From contig SNVD02004847.1 in NCBI GenBank assembly GCA_013180625.2, forward strand, positions 124,001 through 188,000: a DNA stretch of 64,000 nucleotides, in the 5' to 3' direction. Positions 53,961 to 64,000 of the stretch are shown piece after piece. The position numbers and the translations under genes were made by a program. Every line of letters begins with the position of its first letter. Position 1 is the stretch's first letter. Below the pieces are notes generated by a model. That model worked only from the letters and a program-made list of their open reading frames with translations. It had not been told where the DNA came from and did no database searches. The DNA is from Boswellia sacra. Lineage: Eukaryota; Streptophyta; Magnoliopsida; Sapindales; Burseraceae.

Positions 53961-55257
53961 GGGCTAATCACACAGACACCCCTTTGGTTTTGACTTAATT
54001 TCATACATATTCACTGTTTACCATTGTTAATCATTGAATACCCCTCACTTTTAAGAAATACATCATAGAGCACCCTTCTGTCAAATTTTTCGTTAAATGA
54101 TGTCACTTTTCCATCCAATAAACTGCACTTACCAAAATACCCTTCAAAAAATTTTTGAAAGCCAAAATTGGTAGCACTCGAACCTCTAACATCCAAGAGA
54201 CAAATTTTAAAATTACCATTACACCAAATTCTTATTTGATATTAATACATACAAACTTTATTATTTATTATAACATAACATTGGTTTTAAGAAATTAAAC
54301 TTTTTCAACATTCAAGTTATAAAATGACTTTTATTAATCATAAAATTAAAAAAAATAATTTTTTCCCCTTTACCCATTGTTCATCTCCTCTCTCGGCTCT
54401 CACTTTGTCTCTCATCTCTGCTTCTTCCTAGGTTCACTGCCACTCCTCACCATCATCCACCCCAAATCTGGCACCTCTCCGCCATTTCCCAACTGTGGTT
54501 CTGCCATTTCCAAGCCGAAAAACCTCTTCCACCTCCGTCTGCCTCCCCACTTCATCGCTCCACCACCAATCTCCTCTCTCCGCCAAATTCCACCACCATC
54601 CATTGCGGTCCACCTCTCATCTTTTTTTCGACGATTTTCTTCCCTCCTAAACCCGATTTCACTTCTCTTCCACTTCTCAGCAGCTCTCTCCTCCTAAAGC
54701 CGATTTCACCAGTAGCTCTTTCCATCTCCTCCTAATTCAGTGAGGCACACCAGTATGGGATTTGGGTGGTGTTAGGATTTGGGTTTGATTGCTATTGGGG
54801 TGTTGACAACATTTTGGAATTGAAAGTAATTTATTGGATGCTGCTGTAATGGTGAGTGTTGCCGTGATTTTTGCTGCAATGGTGGGTTGGATATGAGTTG
54901 TGCTTGGGCGGCAGAAGACTAATCTATAGGTTAAGTATTGTTATTGTTGACTTTAAACACAAATGAGCTTGTAGCTTGGCAGTAGAGTAACGCTTGCAAA
55001 AGTTTTGGTCCCGAGTTCGAATCCCAGTCTTGTAAAATTTAGTTTATTATATATATATATTATTGAATGTATATTATTAAATGACCATTATACCCTTCAA
55101 TATTTAATATAATTACAAATATTTAACAGAAAATTTGACGGAAGGGTGCTCTATGATGTATTTCTTAAAGGTGAGGGTATCCAATGATCAAAAATGGTTA
55201 ACAGTGAATATGCATGAAATTAAGCCAAAACCAAAGGGGTGTTTGTGTGATTAACCC
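53961..55257. mobile_element. Non-autonomous Mutator-like element C with captured sequence
   Basis: 1297 bp with long, well-preserved terminal inverted repeats of about 138 bp (53961-54098 and 55120-55257; shared ACACCCCTTTGGTTTTG and AAGAAATACATCATAGAGCA). It is flanked by a perfect 10-bp duplication GTTTATTAAT (53951-53960 and 55258-55267). The interior is C-rich at 54370-54720, unlike its surroundings, as in Pack-MULEs that carry host fragments. The 106-codon frame at 54377-54697 shows no domain. A SINE-like segment lies near its right end. Confidence 0.88.
54971..55045 (+). mobile_element. tRNA-derived SINE segment inside Mutator-like element C
   Basis: An A-box-like TAGCTTGGCAGTAG at about 54972 and a B-box-like GAGTTCGAATCCCA at 55013-55026, about 40 bp apart, form an intact-looking pol III internal promoter. 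It is not a functional tRNA: no cloverleaf acceptor stem or anticodon arm could be formed. Followed by an AT-rich tail. Confidence 0.55.
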
Positions 55258-55344
55258 GTTTATTAATACATGTCCAAAACTATTTATTTTATGATGATTT
55301 TACATTTTATATTAGCACATAACTTAAATTAATCCGTTAACATT

Positions 55345-56290
55345 CGAAAAAAATTCAAAAAATCACCCAAATTAAGGGACCTATTTGATAGGCGTCCTAC
55401 TTTCTGAAAATTTTGATATCATGGCCCTTTTAGTTGTGAAATTATCTCAATGCCCTTTCTTCATTAAATAAGGTAACCAACATATTTTCTTCCTTTCTTC
55501 TTCATTCTTGGACAAAACCTTCATTATACAACACCATTTTACACAACACATTGTATTTTACAAATAGTTTCTCACATATTTGTTGTCTAGAAAACACAGT
55601 ATTAGCTTAAAAAATTGAATTGAACTATTTTGAAGTGATCCGAATAGTTTGATATAAATAGACTCGAATATTTTGGGGAAAATCTGATTTCATTGTTAAG
55701 AAATACGACGACCCGACAACACTCATTATCATTGTCAAGTGTTGAGCACCCTGTTGGACACCATCCGATAGGAAAAGAGAGGTGTCAGATATTGTCAGAT
55801 TTATGTGATTAACAAAACTCAACACATGATGTCGAGTGTCGGGCGCATAATCAAACAGAAAAATCAAGAATCGAATGTCGGATTGCTTGTAATTGACACT
55901 CAACAACCCTTGTCATTGAGTGTTGGTTACCTACGATCTAACACTCGACATCTGCTTATCTAGGGTCATTGAGTGTCGAGCGCAAAGCCAGATCGACACT
56001 TGTCATTGTCTACATCCGTCCATCGACTTCAAAAATCACCATTTTTACAAATTTCAAGTTTCAAATCATTCATCAAGCACTCCAAAAATAATATATAACC
56101 ATAAATAACTTTCAAAACACAATAAATCGTTTACCTCTGTCATCGTCTGTGAAAGAGCTTGGAAATAGGGAAGATTTGTTAAGGGTATGGAGGTCATTTT
56201 TTATCCAAAAGGGTCAGAGCATCAAAATATTTGGAAAAGTGTCATTTTTCAATGAGGCTCCTTAATTTGAGTCATTTTTTGAATTTTTCC
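55345..56290. mobile_element. Non-autonomous Mutator-like element D
   Basis: About 946 bp with roughly 100-bp imperfect inverted ends (shared TTCAAAAAAT, CAAATTAAGG and ATTTTGAT motifs). The core TAACATT occurs just outside both ends (55338-55344 and 56291-56297), as expected of a decayed 9-bp duplication. The interior has repeated motifs of the type GAGTGTCG. No coding sequence. Confidence 0.6.
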
Positions 56291-56540
56291 TAACATTTAA
56301 TGCATATGTGTTTGATGACTTATGAAAAAAAAATTTTTTTTTAAGTAATGCTATTTGAAACCACTTTCTATCTTCCAAATACAAGAATGCTTAATGAAAT
56401 TATGTTGACTTATTTATATATAACTTTATCATATGCAAACTTTTGAGTGTAAATTCACTATATACACTTAAACTAAGTATTAATTTTATCAAATATTCTA
56501 AGGTTTTGACATTTTGAATATTAAAAAAATACATATTTAA

Positions 56541-57558
56541 AGTGAGTGTCAAGAAAAATGGTTTAGTAATTTCTGCCCCCAAAATGAAATTATTTCAAAC
56601 AAAAATAAGATTTTTAGGATATGACATATATCAAGGAACGATCAAACCTGTTCAAAAAGCAATAGAATTTGCTGATAAATTTTCAGAGGAAATTAAATAT
56701 AAAAATCAATTACAAATATTTCTAGGATCTTTAAATTATGTGTCAGATTTCTTTCCAAATCTTAGAAAATTATGCAAACCTTTATATCAAAGACTTCAAA
56801 AGAATCATTTGCCTATGATAGAAGAACATACTAGGATAATCAAGATCCTAAAAGAAAAGGTCAAAACACTTCCTTGCTTAGGAATTCCACATCTTGATGC
56901 CTATATGATTGTAGAAATAGATGCCTCTGAAATAGGATATAGAGGTATTTTTAAGCAAACATTACCAGAATCAAATGAAGAAGATTTAGTTAGGTATTAT
57001 TCAGGATTATGGCTCAGACCGCAAAAGAATTATTCAACTAGTAAAAAAGAAATTTTATCAATTATTTTATGCATTACAAAATTTCAAGATGATTTATTTA
57101 ACAAAACATTTTTATTCGGTATTGATTGCAAATCTACAAAAGAAGTTTTACAAAAAGATGTTAAAAATTTAGTTTCTAAACAAATTTTTGCAAGATGGCA
57201 AGCAATTTTATCCCTATTTGATTTTGAAATTGAATTTATTAAAGGAGAAAATAATTATATTCCAGATTTTTTAATAAGAGAATTTTTACAGGACAAGATC
57301 AAAGAGTGAAACACTTTGTGAGAATAATCAAAATGTTAGACAAAGATTATGAAGGCTAGTGATTATATCATGGCAAAAAATAATCAATCTATTCAAGTTA
57401 CAGGTGTGGGCAAAATCTCCATTGCAAATATTTATTCAGTTTTAGCTGAATATCCTCCTTTGTCATTTTCTCAAGCTGTAGCAGGGTCATCTACCCCACC
57501 AAGTACTCAATTAGCAACTAGGTCAAAACCTAGGTTCTACTTCACAAATAGAAAATGA
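56541..57558 (+). pseudogene. Endogenous pararetrovirus fragment A (end of RT, RNase H, start of next reading frame)
   Basis: Begins abruptly inside the C-terminal part of a reverse transcriptase, continues through an RNase H domain to 57309, then into the start of a second reading frame (57349-57558). The RT-to-RNase H arrangement, the RWQA motif and the wording near the RNase H end resemble Caulimoviridae rather than Copia or typical Gypsy elements. It duplicates 58787-59775 of fragment B, of which it is a diverged copy. The frame from 56542 to 57309 is intact by itself, but the RT active site is missing upstream. Old and truncated, so not capable of replication. Genus was not determined. 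Confidence 0.75.
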
Positions 57559-60300
57559 TTATGTACAAATTATAGAAAAAATTAATTATCAAAAATGTTA
57601 TATAGGAATATTATTACATATAAATAATTATTTACAAATAGAAACAATTGCTCTAGTTCATTCGGCAGCAGACCAAAATTGTCTTAAAGAATGTCTTATT
57701 ATAACACAATATTATGAGAAAACGTCTGAAAGACTACGAGGAGCAAATGGAACGACTTTAGAAGTCAAGTATAAGTTATCAAAAGTCAAAATATGTAATC
57801 AAGGATATTGTTTTAAAATAACATTTATATTAGTGAAAAAATCTCAGTCAAAACATCATTTTAGGTACTCTATTTTTAACACAAATATATCCATTTAAAG
57901 TTGATAGTCAAGAAATTCATACTGAACTTATGGGAATAGAAATAAGCTTTAAATTTTTATCACCAATAGACACTAGAGAAATTCATTTACTACAACAAAA
58001 TACAATTACTAAACAAATTAATCTAATTTATAATAATCGATAAACAACATCATATTAATTATCTCCAAAAAGAAATTAAATATAAAAGAATTAAAGAACA
58101 ATTAGAAAAACCTAATATTAAGGATGATATAGAGGAAATTGAAAATAAATTTAGAAAAAAAGTATGCTCAGATTTGCCTAATCAATTTTAGTATAAAAAA
58201 AATACATAATCACTTTACCATATATTAAAGAAGTTAATGAAAAACAAATCCCAACAAAAGCTAGGCCAATTTAAATGAATCAAGAATTGTTACAATATTG
58301 TCAAGAAGAAATACAAGATTTATTAAACAAAAAGTTAATAAGAGAATCAAAATCACCTTGAAGTTGTGCAGTATTTTATATTAATAAAAAACCTGAATTA
58401 GAAAGAAGAGTTCTAAAACTAGTAATCAATTACAAACCTTTAAATAAATGTTACGATAAATTAGGTACCCCATTCCTAATAAACGAGATTTAGTTAAAAG
58501 ACTTTACGATGCAATATTATTTTCAAAATTTGATATAAAAAGTGGATTCTGGCAAGTTCAAATTGCAGAACAAGATAGATATAAAACGGCTTTTACAGTT
58601 TCATTTGGATATTATGAATGGAACGTAATGCCTTTTGGATTAAAGAATGCTCCATCTGAATTTCAACATATTATGAATGATAAATTCAACCTTTATACAA
58701 AATTTATCATTATTTATATAGATGATATATTAATTTTCTCCGAAGCAATCAAATAACATTTTAAACATTTAAAAACATTCTTTTGTGTGGTCAAGAAAAA
58801 TGGTTTAGTAATTTCTGCCCCCAAAATAAAATTATTTCAAACAAAAATAAGATTTTTAGGATATGATATATATCAAGGAACGATAAAACCTGTTCAAAGA
58901 GCAATAGAATTTGTTGATAAATTTCCAGATGAAATTAAAGACAAAAGTCATTTCCAAAGATTCTTAAGATCTTTAAATTATGTCTCAGATTTCTTTTCAA
59001 ATCTCAAAAAATTATGCAGACCTTTATATCAAAGACTTCAAAAGAATCATTTGCCTTCAACAGAAGAACATACTAGGATAATCAAGATCCTAAAAGAAAA
59101 TGTCAAAACACTTCCTCACTTAGGAATTCTACATCCTGATGCATTTATGATTATAGAAATAGATGCCTCGAAAATAGGATATAGAGGTATTCTTAAACAA
59201 AAATTACCATAATAAAATAAAGAAGATTTAGTTAGGTATTATTCAAGATTATGGCTCGGACCACAAAAGAATTATTCAACTATTAAAAAAGAAATTTTAT
59301 TCATTGTTTTATGCATTACAAAATTTCAAGATGATTTATTTAACAAAACATTTTTACTCTGTATTGATTGCAAATCTAGAAAAGAAGTTTTACAAAAAGA
59401 TGTTAAAAATTTAGTTTCTAAACAAATTTTTGCAAGATGGCAAGCAATTTTATCTGTATTTGATTTTGAAATTGAATTTATTATAGGATAAAATAATTTT
59501 ATTCCAGATTTCTTAATAAGAGAATTTTTACACGACAAGATCAGAGAGTGAAACACTTGGTGAGAATAATCAAAATGTCAGACAAAAAGATTATGAAGGC
59601 TAGTGATTACATCATGGCAAAAACTAATCAATCTATTCAAGTTGTAGGTATGGGCAAAGTCTCCATTGCAAATACTTATTCAGTTTTAGCTGAAAATCCT
59701 CCTTTGTCATTTTCTCAAGCTGTGGCAAGGTCATCTACCCAACCAGATACTCAATTAGCAACTGGGTCATCTACCCAGGTATGTTTGTTTACTCAAAAGT
59801 CTAATTATATAACCAAGAGTCAACGTCAACATCTCCAAATTACTTAGTATACCAAACCAGTTTCCTTAGTAGAATTAAAATCTCTTACCCAAAGATTATT
59901 TCTCCCAAATTATCAGTATACTACAGATAATCCATTGAAAAATCGTCAATTTTATAAGTTAATTCTAGTTGATACTAATAGCAGAGAAATAGTTCATCAT
60001 AAAGATCCCAAAAATTCTGAACAAATTTCTTACTCAACCTGTAAAACAAAGAAAGTCAAAACCCCTAGAGAATTTGGTATCCAATCCATCTGGACCAATG
60101 TTTTTTTCTCAATTCCTTATGAACCAAATGGTTATAATTATGTAGGTTGTCAAAAAGTTTGGTTTAATATGTTTTATCTTAGAAGATTTGATCATTCATG
60201 GTTTACCCATTTTGCTACTAGACGTCAGAAGTTTTATCCATCCTGGTTCTTAGAATGGTGGTTTTATTTAGGACCTAATCCAGTAATTTATCCAGAATAG
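57559..60300 (+). pseudogene. Endogenous pararetrovirus fragment B (protease, RT, RNase H, downstream frame), degenerate
   Basis: Follows fragment A in the same orientation. In order: an aspartic-protease-like region (about 57640-57900), a reverse transcriptase with the YIDD active-site motif (about 58715-58726), RNase H (about 58900-59530) and a downstream viral frame (59548-60300, two open stretches) of unassigned function. Stop codons and frameshifts are frequent: many in 57560-58290, several through the RT, a stop at about 59210 and another near 59488 in RNase H. The gene content is that of Caulimoviridae. No integrase was seen, consistent with pararetroviral origin. The copy is clearly dead. 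Confidence 0.75.
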
Positions 60301-60367
60301 CTCAATCAATTATCATTTCCTTATTCCAAAAAGCATGTCGATACCCCAGACTAACCTTTGCAAATTA

Positions 60368-60945
60368 GTTTCCATATAAATTTCCAAATTTTTTGGATTT
60401 TATCCTGGTCATATACTATTGAGTCTTATTATTCAAACTGTTATTTGTCACTAGTTAAAGAATTTAGAATTTAAGTGATGGGATAAATATAATCTTTCAA
60501 GATGTTCAGTTCAAAATATTCAGTCATGGATCAAGTTCGGTAAGAAGCCTATTCAATCTCCAGCTAAGCCCAAAGAGAGATCAATCAAGCCCAATACTCC
60601 ATTGAAGACAGAAGTCCAAACCCCGGATAAGTCAACATCATCTAAAAGTTCCAAGAAGAAGTCAAAAGGTAAACAGCTCAAGCAATTAATTGCACTTATT
60701 CAACAAATTTTAGATAGCTCATCCGACAATATTCTAGAAAATCCAAATGAAGATCTATTTGGTGGGTCACTTTCCCAAAATTCTTATGATCTGTAATCAA
60801 TAAAGTCAATAAAGTCAAGTCTATCCAACTCACCCTCTAGAAGAACGGTGGAAAAGCTTATCTCATGACAGATAGAAACAATTAAAAAGGGCCATGTTTT
60901 AGCCAAGCTTATCAAGAATAGTAAAAAGAAATATTATTGTCAAGA
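60368..60945 (+). repeat. Pararetroviral 3' region, left palindrome arm
   Basis: Includes a short frame (60602-60796) ending in a Lys/Ser-rich stretch (KSSKKKSKGKQLKQL). The whole segment is matched in inverted orientation by 60975-61565. It directly continues fragment B. Confidence 0.85.
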
Positions 60946-60974
60946 ATGATAATTATTGTAAATTGTACTTTATT

Positions 60975-61565
60975 GATAATAATATTTGCTTTTTACTATT
61001 CTTGATAAGCTTGACTAAAACATGGCCCTTTTTTAATTGTTTCTATATGTCATGAGATAAGCTTTTCCACCGTTCTTCTAGAAGGTGAGTTAGATATGAG
61101 CTGGATAGACTTGACTTTATTGACTTTATTGATTACAGATCATAAGGATCTTGGAAAAGTGGCCCACCAAATGAATCTTCATCTGGATTTTCTTAAATAC
61201 TGTCGGATGAGCTGTCCGAAATTTGTTGAATAAGTGCCATTAATTGCTTAAGCTGTTTACCTTTTGACTTTTTCTTGGAACTTTTAGATGATATTGACTT
61301 ATCCTGGGTTTGGACTTCTATCTTTAATGGAGTATTGGGCTTGATTGATCTCTCTTTGGGCTTGGCTGGAGATTGAATAGGCTTCTTACCGAACTTGATC
61401 CATTGCTGAATATTTTGAACTAAACATCTTGAAAGATTATATTTATCCCACCACTTAATTCTAAATTCTCTAACTAGTGACAAACAGCAGTTTGAATAAT
61501 AAGACTCAATAGTATATGACCAGGATAAAATCCAGGGAATTTGGAAATCTATATGGAATCTAATT
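60975..61565 (-). repeat. Pararetroviral 3' region, right palindrome arm
   Basis: Inverted copy of 60368-60945 with high identity. The minus-strand frame 61193-61627 carries the same KSSKKKSKGK stretch. Together with the left arm and a spacer of about 30 bp it forms a palindrome of about 1.2 kb. Confidence 0.85.
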
Positions 61566-61869
61566 TGGAAAAACAGGATCGATACAAGCAAAAAATAAAG
61601 TAAAACAAAATAAGAAGTAATGATCATTGAGAAAATATAAAAATAAAATGCGTAATTTAAAAAACAAATTTAAAATGTTGAAAACAAAAGATGAATAAAA
61701 ACTTACTTTTATTAAAAACTTTCATTGAAGATTACAAGAGAACTTATAAGGCAAAGACCCACTCTTTTAACCGATGCCCTCCATTTGATTACAAAAGACT
61801 TTATATAAACTTTAGTAGCGGATTTCAAAACATTTGAAGTCCATGACAATAATTACAAACTTCAAACTT

Positions 61870-62510
61870 TTTTACTAAGACTAATACGTGTAAAGTACAA
61901 TAATTATCATTCTTGATAATAATATTTCTTTTTACTATTCTTGATAAGCTTGGCTAAAACGTGGTCCTTTTTAATTGTTTCTATCTGTCATGGGATAAGC
62001 TTTTCCATCGTTCTTCTAGAAGGTGAGTTGGATATGAGCTGGATAGACTTGACTTTATTGATTTTATTGATTACAAATCATAAAGATCTCGAAAAATTGG
62101 CCCACCAAATGGATATTCATATGGATTTTCGAGAATACTGTCAGATGAGTCGTCCGAAATTTATTGAATAAGTGCCATTAACTGCTTGAGTTGTTTACCT
62201 TTTGACTTCTTCTTGGAACTTTTAGATGATGTTGACTTTTCCTAGGCTTGGACTTCTGTCTTTAAGAGGGTATTGGGCTTGATTGATCTCTCTTTGGACT
62301 TGACTGGGGTTTGCATAGGCCTTTTATCGGATTTGATCCATTGCTGAATATTTTGAACCGAACATCTTAAAACATCATACTTGTCACGCCACTTAATTCT
62401 AAATTCTCTAACTAGTGATAAATAATAATTTGAATAATAAGACTCAATAGCATATGACCAGGATAAAATCCAGGGAATTTGGAAATCTATATGAAAACTA
62501 ACTTGATATA
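61870..62510 (-). repeat. Third copy of the pararetroviral 3' region
   Basis: Same orientation as the right palindrome arm and homologous to it over most of its length, with more substitutions. Separated from it by about 300 bp that end in sequence without a gene (61570-61870). Confidence 0.8.
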
Positions 62511-64000
62511 TATTTAAAAATATATATTTAATGATATAAATGTCTACAAATTTGTATATAATATTTTTGGAAAATTATATGTTTGTGAAAAGAAAATTTA
62601 AAAACTTCATGTTAATTCTAAGCTAGGTAGCATTTATTTAACTCTTTTTTTCCTTTTTTTATCTCCTAAATGTAAATCCACTCGAAATGGGCTTATATTG
62701 GAATTGAATGACATTACTAGACTTGAGATTATTAAACAAGAATAATTATAATTATCCAAAAGTGTTAGTCCTTATTAATCATCTAAAAAAAAAAAAAGTA
62801 CCTTTGCCATTTGTATAGTAAAAATTTCCTTTGAGGCCTTACTTAAAAATTTAAAAAAAAAATAAAAAAAAGACCTTCTAGAGTATGAAATTGGGTCAAT
62901 ATAAAAAATAATTATAACGTTTTTTATTTCCGATCTTAGAAACATTTGAAGACAACTACCAATTATTTAACTGCAGATAACACCATTTAAAAATCATAAC
63001 TTAAGGCTTTTATCCTTGAAATCTTGATCATATACACTTTTGGAAGTCTTCAACTACCATGGAATAACAAATGTAAAAATTCAACTCCGTTCCCCACTCA
63101 ATTTTCCTAATGGTTAATTATTGATAATAAAAGAAAAAAATTGTATTTTATTACGATGCTATAACGTTAATCAACTCTTAATACGACGTAATAACGTTAA
63201 TCAACTCTTAGTGGCTGAAAGCAATGGTAATTAGAGGAGGCAAATGTGTAAAGGTAAAGTTTAAAGGGTTTTCTAAATTCATACGCATATAAAGGATTCT
63301 ATGTGATATTACCCGTAATTTAAATATGACATCCTAAATTTAACACTATATTTGCACCAGTAGAAGAAACATTGAAAAACAATTACGCATTATATATTTA
63401 TTGTTCAATTGTCTAATTTTCCCTTTAATTGTTATAAGGAAATGGGGAGTATTCTTTTTAGAATATTATTGCACCTACAGCTCATTTACAAATAACTCTT
63501 GTTATAACTTGAATTGACAAAATCTTATTAGAAATATAATTACTATGTCATATATTTTAACTACTCTTGTTCATTTTTATATTTTACTCTTCTAACAAAT
63601 TTTTGTCAACTCAAATTATAAACAGTTGGTAGTAGAATTTGATGATAAATGTAACGTTGTTCATTCTTTTAATATATACTATTTTATTAGAAAGAAAGAG
63701 AAATGCTATATTTTGATGTTAGTGAACGAGATACCAGTTTCATAAGATAAAAGGACTTCGTGTAATGGATTTTCAACTTCTAATCAAACATGTAATAAAA
63801 TTCTACCACAAGTTTGTTTATAAGTCTCACCGATTGCATCTAAAGCATTCAATTTAGGCTAAAGTTGTTCTCAATAGCCTGCTTAGAGGGAATAAATTTA
63901 TTTCGTTAATGCAATTTTGCACTCATATCTTCCAACAATTGAAATCCTAGGCCTTTCGATTTTAAGTCAACTGGTTGTACCAAACGGATAATGTTGCATG
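62511..64000. other. Window end, array-type spacer, no gene
   Basis: 62960-63480 resembles 29870-30370 (shared AAATCTTGATCAT, AATAACAAATG and AAAATTCAACTCC motifs), and 63690-63740 resembles the spacers at 34290-34350 and 48390-48440. No coding sequence was recognised. Confidence 0.55.

Noticed and set aside
54377..54697. 106-codon frame in Mutator-like element C
   Set aside because: Composition-driven (C-rich strand), without a domain or splice context. Mentioned only as part of possible captured sequence.
54971..55045. A functional tRNA gene
   Set aside because: Only the pol III boxes are present; no acceptor or anticodon stem can be formed, so it is called SINE-like.
61193..61627. An independent 144-codon minus-strand gene
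   Set aside because: It is the inverted palindrome copy of the pararetroviral 3' frame plus random upstream codons.

Overview
This is a plant nuclear window, almost certainly from a eudicot. It is AT-rich, its genes are split by GT-AG introns, and it is full of plant-type transposable elements. Only about a tenth of it codes for host proteins. Gene models come from reading splice signals, phases and conserved protein motifs; no alignment or database search was run.

Region 1 (0.6-18.4 kb) is ordinary gene space. It holds a complete 8-exon serine carboxypeptidase-like gene (minus strand, 483 aa), a complete 2-exon CYP86B-type cytochrome P450 (plus strand, 559 aa) and a complete 7-exon HD-domain phosphohydrolase (minus strand, 223 aa) that includes 31-nt and 19-nt micro-exons. 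Introns and spacers carry MITEs and a probable solo LTR.

Region 2 (19-52 kb) is a tandem array of five NAC-type genes, all on the minus strand. Copy 1 is a pseudogene. Copies 2-5 are intact and predict 149, 149, 149 and 151 aa. All share the same three-exon structure and end directly after NAC subdomain E, so they are NAC-domain-only proteins without the usual C-terminal regulatory region. The duplicated unit also includes a TATA box, a CGCGTACGCG palindrome upstream (copies 2-4), a noncoding block with RY (CATGCATG) and ACGTGG motifs, and a downstream exon-like block that stays open in only three of five copies.

Between NAC copies 4 and 5 lies a broken, intron-containing partial copy of the HD gene. 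It has been split by three insertions: a complete Tnt1/Tork-like Copia element (GACTC target duplication), a non-autonomous Mutator-like element and a complete TRIM (AAAGA target duplication). This suggests the HD gene and NAC unit were once duplicated as a block.

Region 3 (52-64 kb) is repeat territory. Three non-autonomous Mutator-like elements stand almost end to end (one contains a tRNA-like SINE segment). They are followed by two degenerate head-to-tail fragments of an endogenous caulimovirid-like pararetrovirus and a roughly 0.6-kb palindrome built from the viral 3' region, with a third arm copy beside it. Spacer sequence like that between the NAC units reappears at the window's end, so the array may continue.
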